Positions 1 to 8,656 of a stretch of 64,000 nt of DNA are shown piece after piece; the stretch's first letter is position 1, and each line of letters begins with the position of its first letter. The stretch spans positions 186,001 to 250,000 of the forward strand of contig CAWDMC010000004.1 in assembly GCA_963803295.1 (NCBI GenBank). The letters run 5' to 3'. The notes beneath the pieces are model-generated. The model saw only the letters and a list, made by a program, of their open reading frames with translations. It ran no database searches and was not told where the DNA came from. A program made the translations under genes and the position numbers. Source of the DNA: CAWDMC01 sp963803295 (lineage in GTDB: Bacteria > Acidobacteriota > Terriglobia > UBA7540).

Positions 1-1158
1 CTCCACTAGCCGGGTTTCGCGAGCCCGGACACCTTCGTCATCAACTTTGTAGGTTCCAAACAGCGGAGTATCGTCGTACTTGGCCCGGGTAGGATCGTCA
101 GTCACGTTCAGGAAATCAGGCAGCACCCGAGCTCCGATCTTGTCAAGAAAGCTATCCTCGGGTTGACTGGCCTGAATAAGGGGACGGCGGTTGGCAAGAA
201 GCCTCCCGGCGAAGATGCCGGCGAACATTCGGGCAGCGGAGCGCGTTTCGATAAGCACGGGTCCGTTGTAGAGATCCGCCAGGGGAGCGCCCTGCCCTTG
301 CTTGACCTCATCGCCCATTCTGCGGATCCGGCGGATCAACTCCGCCTGGGGTGGGAGGTCGTTCAGGGAACGGCCAAAAGCCGATTCGAAGTTGGGAAGA
401 GGCATGCCGTCGGGCGCCTGGGCACTGGCGTAGGCCAGGAAGCTCACCACCGGTTCGGTGCGGGTAAAGGTGGTGCCCTCGCTGTTCAGATAGAGTGTGT
501 GCACGGTCTGGGCCATCAGGACAACCGCCGAGTTTTGCACCTGCGGCATCTCGCGAAAGGGCGCGGAGAGGCTGCGCACGGTCTTCTCCGCTTCGGACAG
601 ATCGAGTTTTGCCGGGGCGGATTCGTCATCAAGCCGGGTTGGTTGCTCGCGGGAGAAGTCCGGCGTATCGTCGGCCAGATGGGCCGATTCGAGCGCCGCC
701 TTCTTCCTCGAGAGATCGACGAGCGCTGCCTTGTAGGCTCCGTCCGTCGCCATCCAGATTTGCCGGCGGATCTCGTTGTAGTCGTCCTCGAGGGGAAGAG
801 AGACCACCCGGCCGAACGAAGGCGAAGTGAAGTTGGTGTTATCCAGTGTGTAACCGCCCACGCGCACCTCCACGGTGAGTGTGCGCAGGTGCGATTCTCC
901 ACTCGTGAGCAGCGCGCCAAAGCTGCCGGTCGCGGCCGTCCGGGTGATCTCCTGGATTCGATAGGAAATGAAGTATGGTTTTTGCAGGACTTCCAGTTGA
1001 AGCTTCTTCATCGATCGTGCCAACTCGTCTTGCATGGCTTTGATGGCCACGCTGTCGCTGGCGCTCAGGGGCAGGGCGAGCGAGAGTGCGCCGAACAGTG
1101 TTAGCAGCGTCGGCAGCACCACTCTCCAATCTGTGATTCTGACGGCTCGACTGAGCAT
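1..1158 (-). CDS. TldE/PmbA-like secreted peptidase homologue lacking the zinc motif (3' part beyond window)
   Basis: Reading from an ATG at 1158 the frame is open to the left edge (386 codons), so the C-terminal part is missing. The first ~30 residues are a signal peptide (basic start, then LLTLFGALSLALPLSA). The rest lines up with the TldD-like protein encoded just upstream: both have the N-terminal KPYFISYRI/PPYFLSYEI segment and the same order of conserved blocks. Where TldD carries HEVFGHRIEGH, this protein reads AGIFAGRLLAN, so the HExxxH zinc ligands are gone. In known TldD/TldE (PmbA) heterodimers only TldD binds metal, so the role inferred here is a structural partner subunit in the periplasm. 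It sits 24 bp downstream of tldD and is surely co-transcribed. Moderately high confidence in family, lower in partner role. Confidence 0.85.
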   Translation of the reverse strand, partial: MLSRAVRITDWRVVLPTLLTLFGALSLALPLSASDSVAIKAMQDELARSMKKLQLEVLQKPYFISYRIQEITRTAATGSFGALLTSGESHLRTLTVEVRVGGYTLDNTNFTSPSFGRVVSLPLEDDYNEIRRQIWMATDGAYKAALVDLSRKKAALESAHLADDTPDFSREQPTRLDDESAPAKLDLSEAEKTVRSLSAPFREMPQVQNSAVVLMAQTVHTLYLNSEGTTFTRTEPVVSFLAYASAQAPDGMPLPNFESAFGRSLNDLPPQAELIRRIRRMGDEVKQGQGAPLADLYNGPVLIETRSAARMFAGIFAGRLLANRRPLIQASQPEDSFLDKIGARVLPDFLNVTDDPTRAKYDDTPLFGTYKVDDEGVRARETRLVE

Positions 1159-1182
1159 GCGCTGCACTCCCTGTCTCGAATC

Positions 1183-2895
1183 TTACTTGTCTTTGTTGTC
1201 AAAGGGATCTTCAAACGGCGCCGGCAATATGGGCACGCGCTCCTGCGACTTCTCCTGCTTCTGGACCTCGATCTGCGAGATGAGAATGCCGGGGGAAACC
1301 GTCGCTACGGGAACTCCGCCGGACTCGGCGCCGCAGACGCCGTTGAACACTCCCACCTCGTTATCAGCGGCGGCAATTTTGCTGAAGGCCGTCAGCGGCG
1401 TTCCAATCAGGTTGACCCCCCGCACCAGTTCTTCGCGGCCGTCCGGATAGACCTTGTACACCATGACGGGCAGCACATTGAAGGCATTTGGAATCTGCCG
1501 GTTTGTCAGTGTAAAGCCACCCTGAATGTCGTCGAAATAGAGGCCAAAAGGCTTGCTCTCCCGCTTGATTTGATCGAGCAGCATTCGTTTGAGCTCGGCT
1601 TTTGCTAGCGGCTGCGAGGTCTGGACTATCAGGTTCGACTGGCGCGCTACAGGACGAAAGCCAGCCTGCTTCCTTCCGTGGCCGTTCGATTGAGGGAAGC
1701 CCTCAATCGGTGCGCGCGACATCAGAAAGTTCTTGAACACTCCACGATCAACCACGGTCAGCCGATGGGCTCTTACGCCCTGATTGTCAAAATCGTAGGC
1801 GCCGACCAGGTCATCGTCTCCCACCCTGGCGAGCGTCGGGTCAAAGTAAACCGAAAACGTGGGGGGGAGTATGGTCTCACCAATTTTCTTCTTGAAGGTC
1901 TGGCTCTCATCTTCATTCTTTTGCCGATGACCCTCGATGCGGTGACCGAAAACTTCGTGGAAGAAGACGCCGCTGGCCCTGCCGGAAAGAATCGCCGGAC
2001 CGGTATAGGCATCGATCACCGGGGCGGCTCGCAGGCCCGCGAGGTCGGCAATCATGCGATCGACGGCCTTGAGAACGGCCGTGTCATCGGGCAACCCCCC
2101 GAGCGTAGAGGCGTAATAGGACTCATAGCGAGGCAGGACCATGCCATCGAGCGCTTTCGTGCTGGCCGAAATCGTAAGCCGGTAATAAGCCCGGCAGGTT
2201 TCGACGGCGGACCCTTCGCTGTTCACCAACCAACGTGTCTCAACCGAGCCGCTCAGATCGGCGGTGGCCTCATAGATGTTGCCGAACTTGGCGAAGGGCG
2301 CGGTATATTTTCTCACTCGCTCTTCCCAGGCCCGCAAGTCCGAGGTCAGAGGGACGATTTTTGCCGTGAACTTCTCGGGAGTCTGATGCGAAAAGTCAGT
2401 TGACTTGTCCTCTTGCTCCACTTTGACTTCGTTATTCGTCTTGGCCTTCGTGTACTGCTCGAGGGCCAGCTTGTATTGGCGGTCGGTATAGTGCCACAGC
2501 AGGGCCCGGATGGCGGCAGGATCGTCGTCAAGAGGCATTTGCATCGTGTTGCGGCGCTGGCCGCTGCCACGTCCTTCGCCACGCAACAGATGGGTATCGT
2601 CAAAATCGTAATTGCCGACGCGAACATCGATATCCACCTGGCGATCGTGGCCCCGATTGCTACCCAACAACTTACCGAAGGAGGCGCCCGCCGCAGCGAA
2701 TTTCGTGTCGGTAATTTCGTAGCTTAGGAAATAGGGCGGCGTCGGCTGTTTTCCCAGAACACCCATTTCGCGGGACAACTCCGCTTGGGCGGCAGTCAAT
2801 ACCGGCGAGGGATCATTCGCAGGTGATTTCGGCGCCGCGATCGCGCTGGCTAGGCAGATTCCGCCAAGACAGAGGAATGAAAGCGAACGTTTCAA
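1183..2895 (-). CDS. TldD-family zinc metallopeptidase, secreted
   Basis: 570 residues. The start is taken as TTG at 2895, preceded by GGGAGA at a suitable distance and giving a typical signal peptide (FLCLGGICLASAIA). The zinc-binding motif HEVFGHRIEGH (HExxxH) is about residue 315, preceded by the TldD-type GPAILSGRASGVFF block. The family contains TldD/PmbA peptidases that process microcin precursors and CcdA; the exported versions in Acidobacteriota have no known substrate. It is the first gene of a two-gene operon with the metal-less paralogue at 1-1158. It is longer than cytoplasmic TldD (~480 residues), mainly through the leader and an N-terminal insertion. Function as a peptidase is inferred from the intact motif. 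Confidence 0.9.
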   Translation of the reverse strand: MKRSLSFLCLGGICLASAIAAPKSPANDPSPVLTAAQAELSREMGVLGKQPTPPYFLSYEITDTKFAAAGASFGKLLGSNRGHDRQVDIDVRVGNYDFDDTHLLRGEGRGSGQRRNTMQMPLDDDPAAIRALLWHYTDRQYKLALEQYTKAKTNNEVKVEQEDKSTDFSHQTPEKFTAKIVPLTSDLRAWEERVRKYTAPFAKFGNIYEATADLSGSVETRWLVNSEGSAVETCRAYYRLTISASTKALDGMVLPRYESYYASTLGGLPDDTAVLKAVDRMIADLAGLRAAPVIDAYTGPAILSGRASGVFFHEVFGHRIEGHRQKNEDESQTFKKKIGETILPPTFSVYFDPTLARVGDDDLVGAYDFDNQGVRAHRLTVVDRGVFKNFLMSRAPIEGFPQSNGHGRKQAGFRPVARQSNLIVQTSQPLAKAELKRMLLDQIKRESKPFGLYFDDIQGGFTLTNRQIPNAFNVLPVMVYKVYPDGREELVRGVNLIGTPLTAFSKIAAADNEVGVFNGVCGAESGGVPVATVSPGILISQIEVQKQEKSQERVPILPAPFEDPFDNKDK

Positions 2896-3358
2896 ACCGG
2901 TTCTCCCAGATGGGTCATGATCTTGCGAGGTTGGTCATGATTTTGATCGTGCGGCGGGGTATTCACCCTTTCTCTAGCGAGGTGCCGTACGCGGCCTGCT
3001 TGCACAGTTCACCCGGACCGTTAACGCGGAAGCATAGCACGATGGGCAATCGTTCGCAGGCGTTTTCGCAGGCATTGTCTTCCATGTAATCTTGCCACCG
3101 GCAGTCGTCAATGTGGTCGTGCCGCTGTATGGTCGCGCCGCTTGCATGAAGTCGAAGGTCTGTGCGACGCCAGGGTCAGGACGATTTGGCATCCCGCATG
3201 CAATTGGAGCTTCCGAAGATTATGGACGATTACGTCAGGCAGCGTGCCGGCACAATCCAGAAGGAGCTTCAGCAGAGTGGCGTCCAGGCTCCGAAATAGG
3301 CTATGATCGGCGCGTTCTGCCGTGAGCATGAGTTGCACACCCTCAAGGAGACGAATCT
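2896..3358. other. Intergenic region between divergent genes
   Basis: 463 bp between the tldD start and the truncated CreD-like gene. It should hold the divergent promoters, but I see no convincing -35/-10 pair. A stretch near 3148-3170 (catgaagtcgaaggtctgtg) resembles one near 6074-6095 (catgaaatgcaaagtctgtg), suggesting a short dispersed repeat. Short open frames here have no start signal and no recognisable product. Confidence 0.4.
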
Positions 3359-3835
3359 GTGATCAAACGTATTGCTGCTCTGGCCTTTATCTTTCTTTGC
3401 ACCGCCATCGCCTGGATGATTTTGGGCACAACGATTTTCTCGCGCTCGAATGCCTTCGATAGTAAGCTCGCCTTCTTCGCCTTTCATCTGTTGCTGGCAT
3501 ACCTGGTTGATCATATTTCGATTCATGCGGCGTTCGTGATCTGCTCTGCGGTTTCTATTTTTCTGGTGGTCAGCTATCTACGCTTGGTGGTGGGTCTGTG
3601 TTTCGCCGCAATCGAAGCAGGCCTGACCCAGTTTGTCTATCTGATCCTCTTCTCCTATGCATTCTTCCTTAAGGGCTTTACGGGACTGGCGATAACGATC
3701 GGATCGATTCTCACCCTGTTTGTGGTTATGCAGATGACAGGACGGATCCGGTGGGCGGAGAAATTTTCTTCAAACAGAGTCGAGTCGAAAACACGCGGTG
3801 AAGGAACAGGTCTGCTAAGCAAGGGTAATGCCTGA
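3359..3835 (+). pseudogene. CreD-like inner-membrane protein with large internal deletion
   Basis: 158 residues from GTG at 3359, with AAGGAG eight bases upstream. The N-terminal ~35 residues (MIKRIAALAFIF...GTTIFSR) are the first transmembrane helix and start of the periplasmic region of CreD-type membrane proteins. They run directly into what looks like the C-terminal membrane domain (YLVDHISIHAAF, FAAIEAGLTQFVYLILFSYA, LTLFVVMQMTGRIRW, four helices). CreD proteins are usually about 430-470 residues, so roughly 300 residues of periplasmic domain are absent, while the frame stays intact. The tail after RIRWAEKF is unlike the family. I call it a deletion derivative; it could still be made as a short membrane protein. 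The CreD assignment is from memory of family motifs. Confidence 0.6.
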
Positions 3836-4093
3836 GCGGTGTTATTACGGCAGTTTCAATAGGTTCGCTTCGCGAACTCGCAGACATCAAAACGCCTTCT
3901 GCGCCACGCGGCCGCATTGACAACAGACAGAGCGTGGCGTTGATGCCGAGAGCGAGCGCTTATGAAACCAAAGGGGTGAATTGCGGATTTCGTTTGCGTT
4001 GGGCAGCCCGTAACGGACGTCCAGAGGGTTGCCTCGCGCAACAGCGCCTTCAGACTGGCGGCGTTGCTTTGCAGTCGCAACATGAGAGGCTCA

Positions 4094-4594
4094 TCAAGGA
4101 ATTGGCAATTTTACAGAGCCCCCAGTCAGTGTCCAGCCAACCCCAGTGAAGGCGGAAACAGGCTTACCCGCTTTCATGGCCGGCCGGTACTTCCAGGTCC
4201 TCACCACTTTCACGGCCCCCTCCGTAAGCCCCTCGTCGATTTCCGGAGCAGCTTTCACGTCGCTCACTCTCCCGTCGGCAGCAACCATAGCCAGTAGCAT
4301 CACAGAGCCGTCCTGCTTGGCGGCCCTTGTTTTCTCGAAGTAGTAGTCGTCCGGCGTGTAGATCGCCACGGGAGCTACATAATCTTTGTCAAAATAATCC
4401 CAGTTAGGTTCCTTCACGATGGTGAAGGCAAGACTCACATTCCTAGTAGCAGCATTCTCTCTGGGTAAGTACCGCCAGCGGCGTACAGCCTCTATAGCCG
4501 CTTGGGCAAGCTGCGGGTCGCCGGCCCAATTTTCCACGTCGGAGACGCTGCCGTCCTTCTCGATGGTGACGCGGAGCGTTACGCTGCACTCTCC
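4094..4594 (-). pseudogene. Remnant of BlaR1/TonB-family protein: two TonB C-terminal domains without start or membrane part
   Basis: The frame opens after a TAG just upstream of 4594 and reads SVTLRVTIEKDGSVSD...AAIEAVRRWRYLP (one TonB C-terminal domain) followed by a second, MLLAMVAADGRVSD...VVRTWKYRPAM. The homology begins before the first possible start (GTG 4537), inside the 3' end of blaI, so there is no proper beginning. In Acidobacteriota a BlaI repressor gene is commonly followed by an M56/BlaR1-type sensor peptidase that can carry TonB-type domains. Here the membrane and peptidase parts appear deleted, joining the tail directly to the end of blaI. A short protein from GTG 4537 (147 residues) is possible, but it would start within the first domain. 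Confidence 0.7.
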
Positions 4595-4965
4595 CTAATC
4601 TCACGAATCTCACGCGCGATCTTCTCCAAGTCCTCTGGCGACAGGTGCCGGTCTTTCACGAGCTGCACCAGCAGGGGTTCGGCCGAACCGTTGAAAACAC
4701 GGCTAACAAAATCCTGTAGCATCGCCCGCATGACCTTGGCTTTCGCTTGGGCGGGCCGGTAAACGTGGGCTTTGTCCGCGGCGCGCTTCTTCAAATACCC
4801 TTTCTCTTCCAAAATGTTCATCATCGTCATGACGGTGGTGTAAGCGATTTTGCGCCGGCGCAGGAGCGCCTCATAAACGTCGCGGACAGTAGCAGTCTGA
4901 AAGTCCCAGACCACTTTCATAATTTCCAGTTCTTGCCCGGTAAGCGTGCGGCCTTTGCTTTTCAT
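4579..4965 (-). CDS. BlaI/MecI-family transcriptional repressor
   Basis: 128 residues with the winged-helix layout of the penicillinase-repressor family: LTGQELEIMKVVWDFQTATV (first helices), VYEALLRRRKIAYTTVMTMM (recognition helix), NILEEKGYLKK (wing), then a C-terminal dimerisation helix region with FVSRVFNGS. Family members bind a dyad operator as dimers and are inactivated by cleavage by a BlaR1/MecR1 sensor peptidase. Here the gene that should follow is reduced to a TonB-domain remnant whose frame overlaps the last codons of this gene, so the sensor is missing locally. The repressor itself is intact. No clear ribosome-binding site precedes ATG 4965; the upstream 30 bp are AT-rich with a palindrome. 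Confidence 0.88.
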   Translation of the reverse strand: MKSKGRTLTGQELEIMKVVWDFQTATVRDVYEALLRRRKIAYTTVMTMMNILEEKGYLKKRAADKAHVYRPAQAKAKVMRAMLQDFVSRVFNGSAEPLLVQLVKDRHLSPEDLEKIAREIREIRESAA

Positions 4966-5000
4966 ACTATATCATTAGTACTATCATTTTAGTTTGTCAG
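4966..5000 (-). promoter_or_regulatory. AT-rich region with TAGTACTA palindrome upstream of blaI (candidate autoregulatory operator)
   Basis: Directly before the blaI start lies an AT-rich run, unlike the GC-rich surroundings, holding the perfect palindrome TAGTACTA (4976-4983) flanked by related TATCATT/ATCATTTT steps. BlaI-type repressors usually bind dyads in their own promoter, so this is the natural place for an operator. The exact site is an inference. Confidence 0.4.
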
Positions 5001-5110
5001 TAGAACAATAAGGAGGACGTCTGGCCGGCTGGCGCAGGGCGCAGATCTGCGTCTCTAACGGGCTTCTCGCTTTCACCCAAGGCCGCCTATACTGAAGGGC
5101 TAACCGATCT

Positions 5111-5308
5111 ATGGGCGCCATTTCAACCCCGGGCAGTTGCAGTTTATTACCACCAGTACATATCGCCGCACCGAGCTATTTAAAAACGATGCATGGCAAT
5201 CCCGTGAGGCGGGGCTTGATGAGATCGCCCGATCAGTGGCCGTGGTCCAGTTTCAGGTTCTATTATCTCAATGATTCGTCCATCCTGAGCATGGACAGGC
5301 TTGCCTGA
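5111..5308 (+). pseudogene. C-terminal remnant of REP-associated tyrosine transposase (Y1/RAYT)
   Basis: Residues from about 5165 onward read SYLKTMHGNPVRRGLM...DQWPWSSFRFYYL, ending MDRLA. This is the characteristic end of REP-associated Y1 transposases (MHxNPVxRGLV..P..W.WSSFRxY). The catalytic HUH motif and tyrosine, which lie in the N-terminal two thirds (~150 residues), are absent upstream, so this is a dead fragment. Its first ~20 residues do not match the family. A REP-like repeat copy lies 390 bp downstream, consistent with the known link between these transposases and REP sequences. Confidence 0.7.
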
Positions 5309-6098
5309 TTCAGGGTTAGTGCCAGTTCCCAATCGCAGAGCTGCGCTCTGTGCCAGCCCGCGGGATTTGGCGGGACCATGGGCCGGTTCCGGCCCCTAGG
5401 GTTCGACTAGCGCAGAACCCAGAGTGCTTGGCTCTGAGCAGATAACTATCTCCCAGGCAGGGAGAGCGCCGCGGCAACTGCTGGCGTACGCAGAGGCTCC
5501 GTAGGCGGTGGCAAAGCGCAAAACCGGACCCACGATGTCGTTGAAAAGACAGCCCCCAAACTTTCGGGAGGGCACTGGCTTAGTGAACGTCCACGCGGTC
5601 TCCGCAAGGCGTGCGGCCGCCGCACCTGCAGACTGCACGGTTGTGTCCGTTGGGCTGTTTGCACCGATGAGATAGCCTGCGGTTCTCAGAAGATCGCCGG
5701 TGAGGACACCGGCGCTACAGCAAAGGATTAAATATTCCTTGACGGGCGATAACCTCGGGAGTATAGTTATGGAGGCTAGGGCTAGGCTAATAAGAGCCTC
5801 GGTAACTAGCGTAAGTCGCTGCACGCCTGTCACCATCAGGTCTGCCGCCCTGTTCTTTGACAATTTGCGCGTCCGCGGGGCGGAGCCGCCACTCCGCCCT
5901 TCGGTGCATTCTTGATTCTGCTCGCTGGGAATCTATTGCTTCGCCGGGTGGCGCAGACATGCGCGTTCCAGCATGTCTGCGATAGCCCGAAGGGACAGTG
6001 TAGTTGGCTTGAGCTGATCCCCACTGGCTGGGTTCCGAAATCCTGCAATTCCGGATGCTTCGCGATCGCCGACATGAAATGCAAAGTCTGTGCCACCC
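5309..6098. other. Gene-poor spacer between transposase remnant and fabF
   Basis: About 790 bp with no gene I can support. A 155-codon minus-strand frame (5396-5863) has a hydrophobic N-terminal stretch but runs through a REP-like repeat (which it would translate as CSAGVLTG) and has no recognisable product or good start signal. A short C/G palindrome (gcccgcgggatttggcggg) lies near 5357. The stretch is probably decayed DNA. Confidence 0.4.
5696..5720. repeat. REP-like element copy (GCCGGTGAGGACACCGGC + GCTACAG)
   Basis: A hairpin GCCGGTG-AGGA-CACCGGC followed by GCTACAG. The same 25 bases occur at 43572-43596 and a close variant occurs at 14797-14821, so this is a dispersed repeat family. 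Confidence 0.7.
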
Positions 6099-7340
6099 TT
6101 ATTCACTGTAGCGCTTGAACACCAGGGCGGCGTTGGTTCCTCCGAATCCGAACGAATTCGAAAGGGCGTATTCGATTTCAGTTTTGCGCGACTGATTAGG
6201 AACGTAGTCAAGATCGCAGTCGGGATCGGGGTTCTCGTAGTTGATGGTCGGGGGCAGGATCTGGTCCCGCAGCGCCAGGATAGTGAAACTCGCTTCGAGG
6301 CCGCCGGCGCCGCCCAGTAAATGGCCGGTCATAGATTTGGTCGAGCTAACCGGCACCTTGCGGGCATGATCTCCAAAAGCCGTCTTTACTGCCACTGTCT
6401 CCGCTTTATCGCCAAACGGCGTGGACGTGCCGTGCGCATTGATGTAGCCCACCTGCTCGGGTTGAATGCCGGCGTCGGCCATGGCGTACTTCATGACTCT
6501 GGCTGCCCCTTCGCCGTCTTCTGAAGGCGCGGTGATGTGGTAGGCGTCGCCTGACATCCCATAGCCCACGATTTCGGCCAGGATGGGAGCGCCGCGCCGC
6601 TGGGCAAAGCCGAGTTCCTCGAGGATCAGCACTCCCGCGCCCTCGCCCACCACAAACCCGTCGCGCTCATGATCGAAAGGCCGGCTGGCGCGTTCCGGCG
6701 AATCGTTGCGGGTGGAGAGCGCCCGCATGGCGGCGAATCCGCCTACACACATCATGGTGATGGAGGCTTCGCAACCCCCTGAGATCATCACGTCGGCCGC
6801 CCCGCGATCGATCAGTTTGAAGGAATCGCCCAGGGCGTGGGCGCTCGAGGAGCAGGCCGTGCACGTGGCCGAGTTCGGTCCTTTGGCTCCCCAGCGGATC
6901 GAGACATGGCCGGAAGCGAGATTGGCAATGGTAGCGGGAATGAAAAACGGTGAGATCTTGCGCGGTCCGCCCTTCATTAAGGCTGTGTGCTCGCGTTCGA
7001 TTACATCGAATCCGCCGATGCCGGTGCCGATGTAAACTCCCACCCGCTCGGCAAAATCAGGGGTGATCTTCAGACCCGAGTGTTCCATCGCCATTTGGGC
7101 CGCCGCCATGCCAAACTGGATGAAGCGGCCCATCTTCTTCACTTCTTTCTTCTCGATGTAATTCAGCGGATCGAAGCTTTTGACTTCGGCGGCAATGGTG
7201 GCGGAGAAGCCGGTGGTGTCAAATTGCGTAATCGCGCTCACACCGCTCCGCCCGGCCAGGATGTTTTTCCAAGTTTCTTCCCTGCCGATGCCAAGCGCGC
7301 TCAGCAGTCCGACACCGGTCACCACGACTCTTCGACTCAA
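6099..7340 (-). CDS. fabF: 3-oxoacyl-[acyl-carrier-protein] synthase II
   Basis: 413 residues from TTG at 7340, chosen because AAGGAGG lies 8 bases upstream and the protein then begins MSRRVVVTGVGLLSALG as in the family; a longer reading to 7406 has no such support. The condensing-enzyme triad is present: catalytic Cys in TACSSSAHAL, His in NAHGTSTPFGD, and His in KSMTGHLLGGAGG. It elongates acyl-ACP with malonyl-ACP in the cytoplasm and controls unsaturated and C16-C18 chain length. It is the last gene of the yceD-rpmF-plsX-fab cluster and follows acpP by about 195 bp, the standard order in many bacteria. Confidence 0.97.
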   Translation of the reverse strand: MSRRVVVTGVGLLSALGIGREETWKNILAGRSGVSAITQFDTTGFSATIAAEVKSFDPLNYIEKKEVKKMGRFIQFGMAAAQMAMEHSGLKITPDFAERVGVYIGTGIGGFDVIEREHTALMKGGPRKISPFFIPATIANLASGHVSIRWGAKGPNSATCTACSSSAHALGDSFKLIDRGAADVMISGGCEASITMMCVGGFAAMRALSTRNDSPERASRPFDHERDGFVVGEGAGVLILEELGFAQRRGAPILAEIVGYGMSGDAYHITAPSEDGEGAARVMKYAMADAGIQPEQVGYINAHGTSTPFGDKAETVAVKTAFGDHARKVPVSSTKSMTGHLLGGAGGLEASFTILALRDQILPPTINYENPDPDCDLDYVPNQSRKTEIEYALSNSFGFGGTNAALVFKRYSE

Positions 7341-7536
7341 ACTCGTTTCCTCCTTGGATTCGGGAGCACAGACGGCACTTGGCTGGCGACGTTCAGGAAG
7401 GGCCACGATTTGGGCTCGGCGCGACCCCTCACTTGCGGCGGCGCCGGGCCTTACGCCCGCGCGTTCGCTGACGCGGTACCGGGCGCTCGCCTGGGTGGGA
7501 GCGGCCGATGGCCAGCGCGCGCTGGGAAACCTTGGG

Positions 7537-7785
7537 TCAGCTCTTCGACGCCTTCACGTGGCCCTGGATGTAGTCGATGGCGTCTTTTACGGTGGTGATC
7601 TTCTCGGCATCCTCGTCAGGGATCTCAATCTCGAATGCCTCTTCGAAGGCCATCACCAGTTCTACGATGTCGAGCGAATCCGCGCCCAGGTCGTCAATAA
7701 AGTGCGCGTTAGCAGTCACCTCGTTCTCATCCACGCCAAGCTGTTCCACAATAATCTGCTTAACCTTGTCCTCAACAGAAGCCAT
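7537..7785 (-). CDS. acpP: Acyl carrier protein
   Basis: 82 residues, strongly acidic, from ATG 7785 with GGGAGG seven bases upstream (an in-frame GTG at 7794 lies within the Shine-Dalgarno region and is rejected). The phosphopantetheine attachment serine is in GADSLDIVEL, preceded by the typical DDLGADSLD helix start. It carries growing acyl chains for the fab enzymes encoded on either side. It lies between fabG and fabF as in most bacterial fatty-acid clusters. The lysine-rich end (HVKASKS) is slightly longer than in E. coli. Confidence 0.97.
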   Translation of the reverse strand: MASVEDKVKQIIVEQLGVDENEVTANAHFIDDLGADSLDIVELVMAFEEAFEIEIPDEDAEKITTVKDAIDYIQGHVKASKS

Positions 7786-7912
7786 CGGCTCCACCTCCCA
7801 AAATTAGATGCCAGCGATTCTAACAGTGAAAAGCGACGAGTGACAAGTGATGAGCCGCCTACCCGGCGCCCCGGTTGCCTGGCAGTCGATTAAGCGCTGG
7901 CCACGCCTCTTC

Positions 7913-8656
7913 TCACTGCATGAACATGCCGCCGTTCACATTCAGAACATGGCCGGTGATATACGACGCCTCGTCGGAGGCGAGAAACCGCACTGCGCTG
8001 GCGATATCGCGCCCGCTACCCATCCGACCCAGGGGCACTATACTGAGGAGTTTCTTGCGAACTTCTTCGGACAGGCCCGTAGTCATGGCGGTGTCGATAA
8101 AGCCAGGCGCCACGGCATTGACGGTGATGTTGCGGCTGGCTACCTCGGCTGCGATTGCTTTGGTTAAGCCGATCAATCCGGCCTTCGAAGCAATATAGTT
8201 GGCCTGGCCGGCATTGCCCGCCTGGGCCACAACGGACGCCAGATTCACGATCCGTCCATAGCGTTGCTTCACCATGCCAGGAAGCACGGCCTTGATGCAG
8301 TGGAACGCCCCTGAGAGGTTGACCTGCAACACCAGGTCCCAGTCTTCCTGCTTCATGCGCATTGCCAGGTTGTCGCGGGTAATGCCAGCATTGTTTACGA
8401 GGATATCGATCTTGCCGAATTCCTCCAAAGTGCGTTCGACCCCCGCTTTCACGTCGGCAGCATCGCTGACATTAAGGGGCAGCGCGAGCGCCCGCCGCCC
8501 GGCATTTTGAATCTCGCTCGAGACGGAGGCGAGCTTATCACGCTGCATGTCGCCGATGGCGAGATCTGCTCCGGCTTCGGCCAAAAAAAGGGCGATTTCC
8601 CGTCCTATGCCTTGCGCCGCCCCGGTCACTAGCGCTATCCGGCCTGTTAAATTCAT
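7913..8656 (-). CDS. fabG: 3-oxoacyl-[acyl-carrier-protein] reductase
   Basis: 247 residues. It is a classical short-chain dehydrogenase with a Rossmann TGAAQGIG nucleotide-binding motif near the start, NNAG in the fourth strand, and the Ser-Tyr-Lys catalytic set (NLAS, then NYIASK). The end NGGMFMQ is typical of FabG. It reduces 3-oxoacyl-ACP with NADPH. There are two adjacent ATG codons (8659 and 8656); GGAGG immediately upstream fits the second slightly better. It sits between fabD and acpP in the same direction, about 100 bp from each, so it is cotranscribed. Assignment as FabG rather than another SDR rests on context plus sequence. Confidence 0.96.
   Translation of the reverse strand: MNLTGRIALVTGAAQGIGREIALFLAEAGADLAIGDMQRDKLASVSSEIQNAGRRALALPLNVSDAADVKAGVERTLEEFGKIDILVNNAGITRDNLAMRMKQEDWDLVLQVNLSGAFHCIKAVLPGMVKQRYGRIVNLASVVAQAGNAGQANYIASKAGLIGLTKAIAAEVASRNITVNAVAPGFIDTAMTTGLSEEVRKKLLSIVPLGRMGSGRDIASAVRFLASDEASYITGHVLNVNGGMFMQ

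Noticed and set aside
163..1104. 313-codon open frame on the plus strand
   Set aside because: Lies opposite the TldE-like gene, whose frame has clear homology to TldD; the plus-strand product resembles nothing and is a by-product of high GC.
5396..5863. 155-codon minus-strand frame with a hydrophobic start
   Set aside because: Runs through a REP-like repeat, has no ribosome-binding site and no recognisable product.
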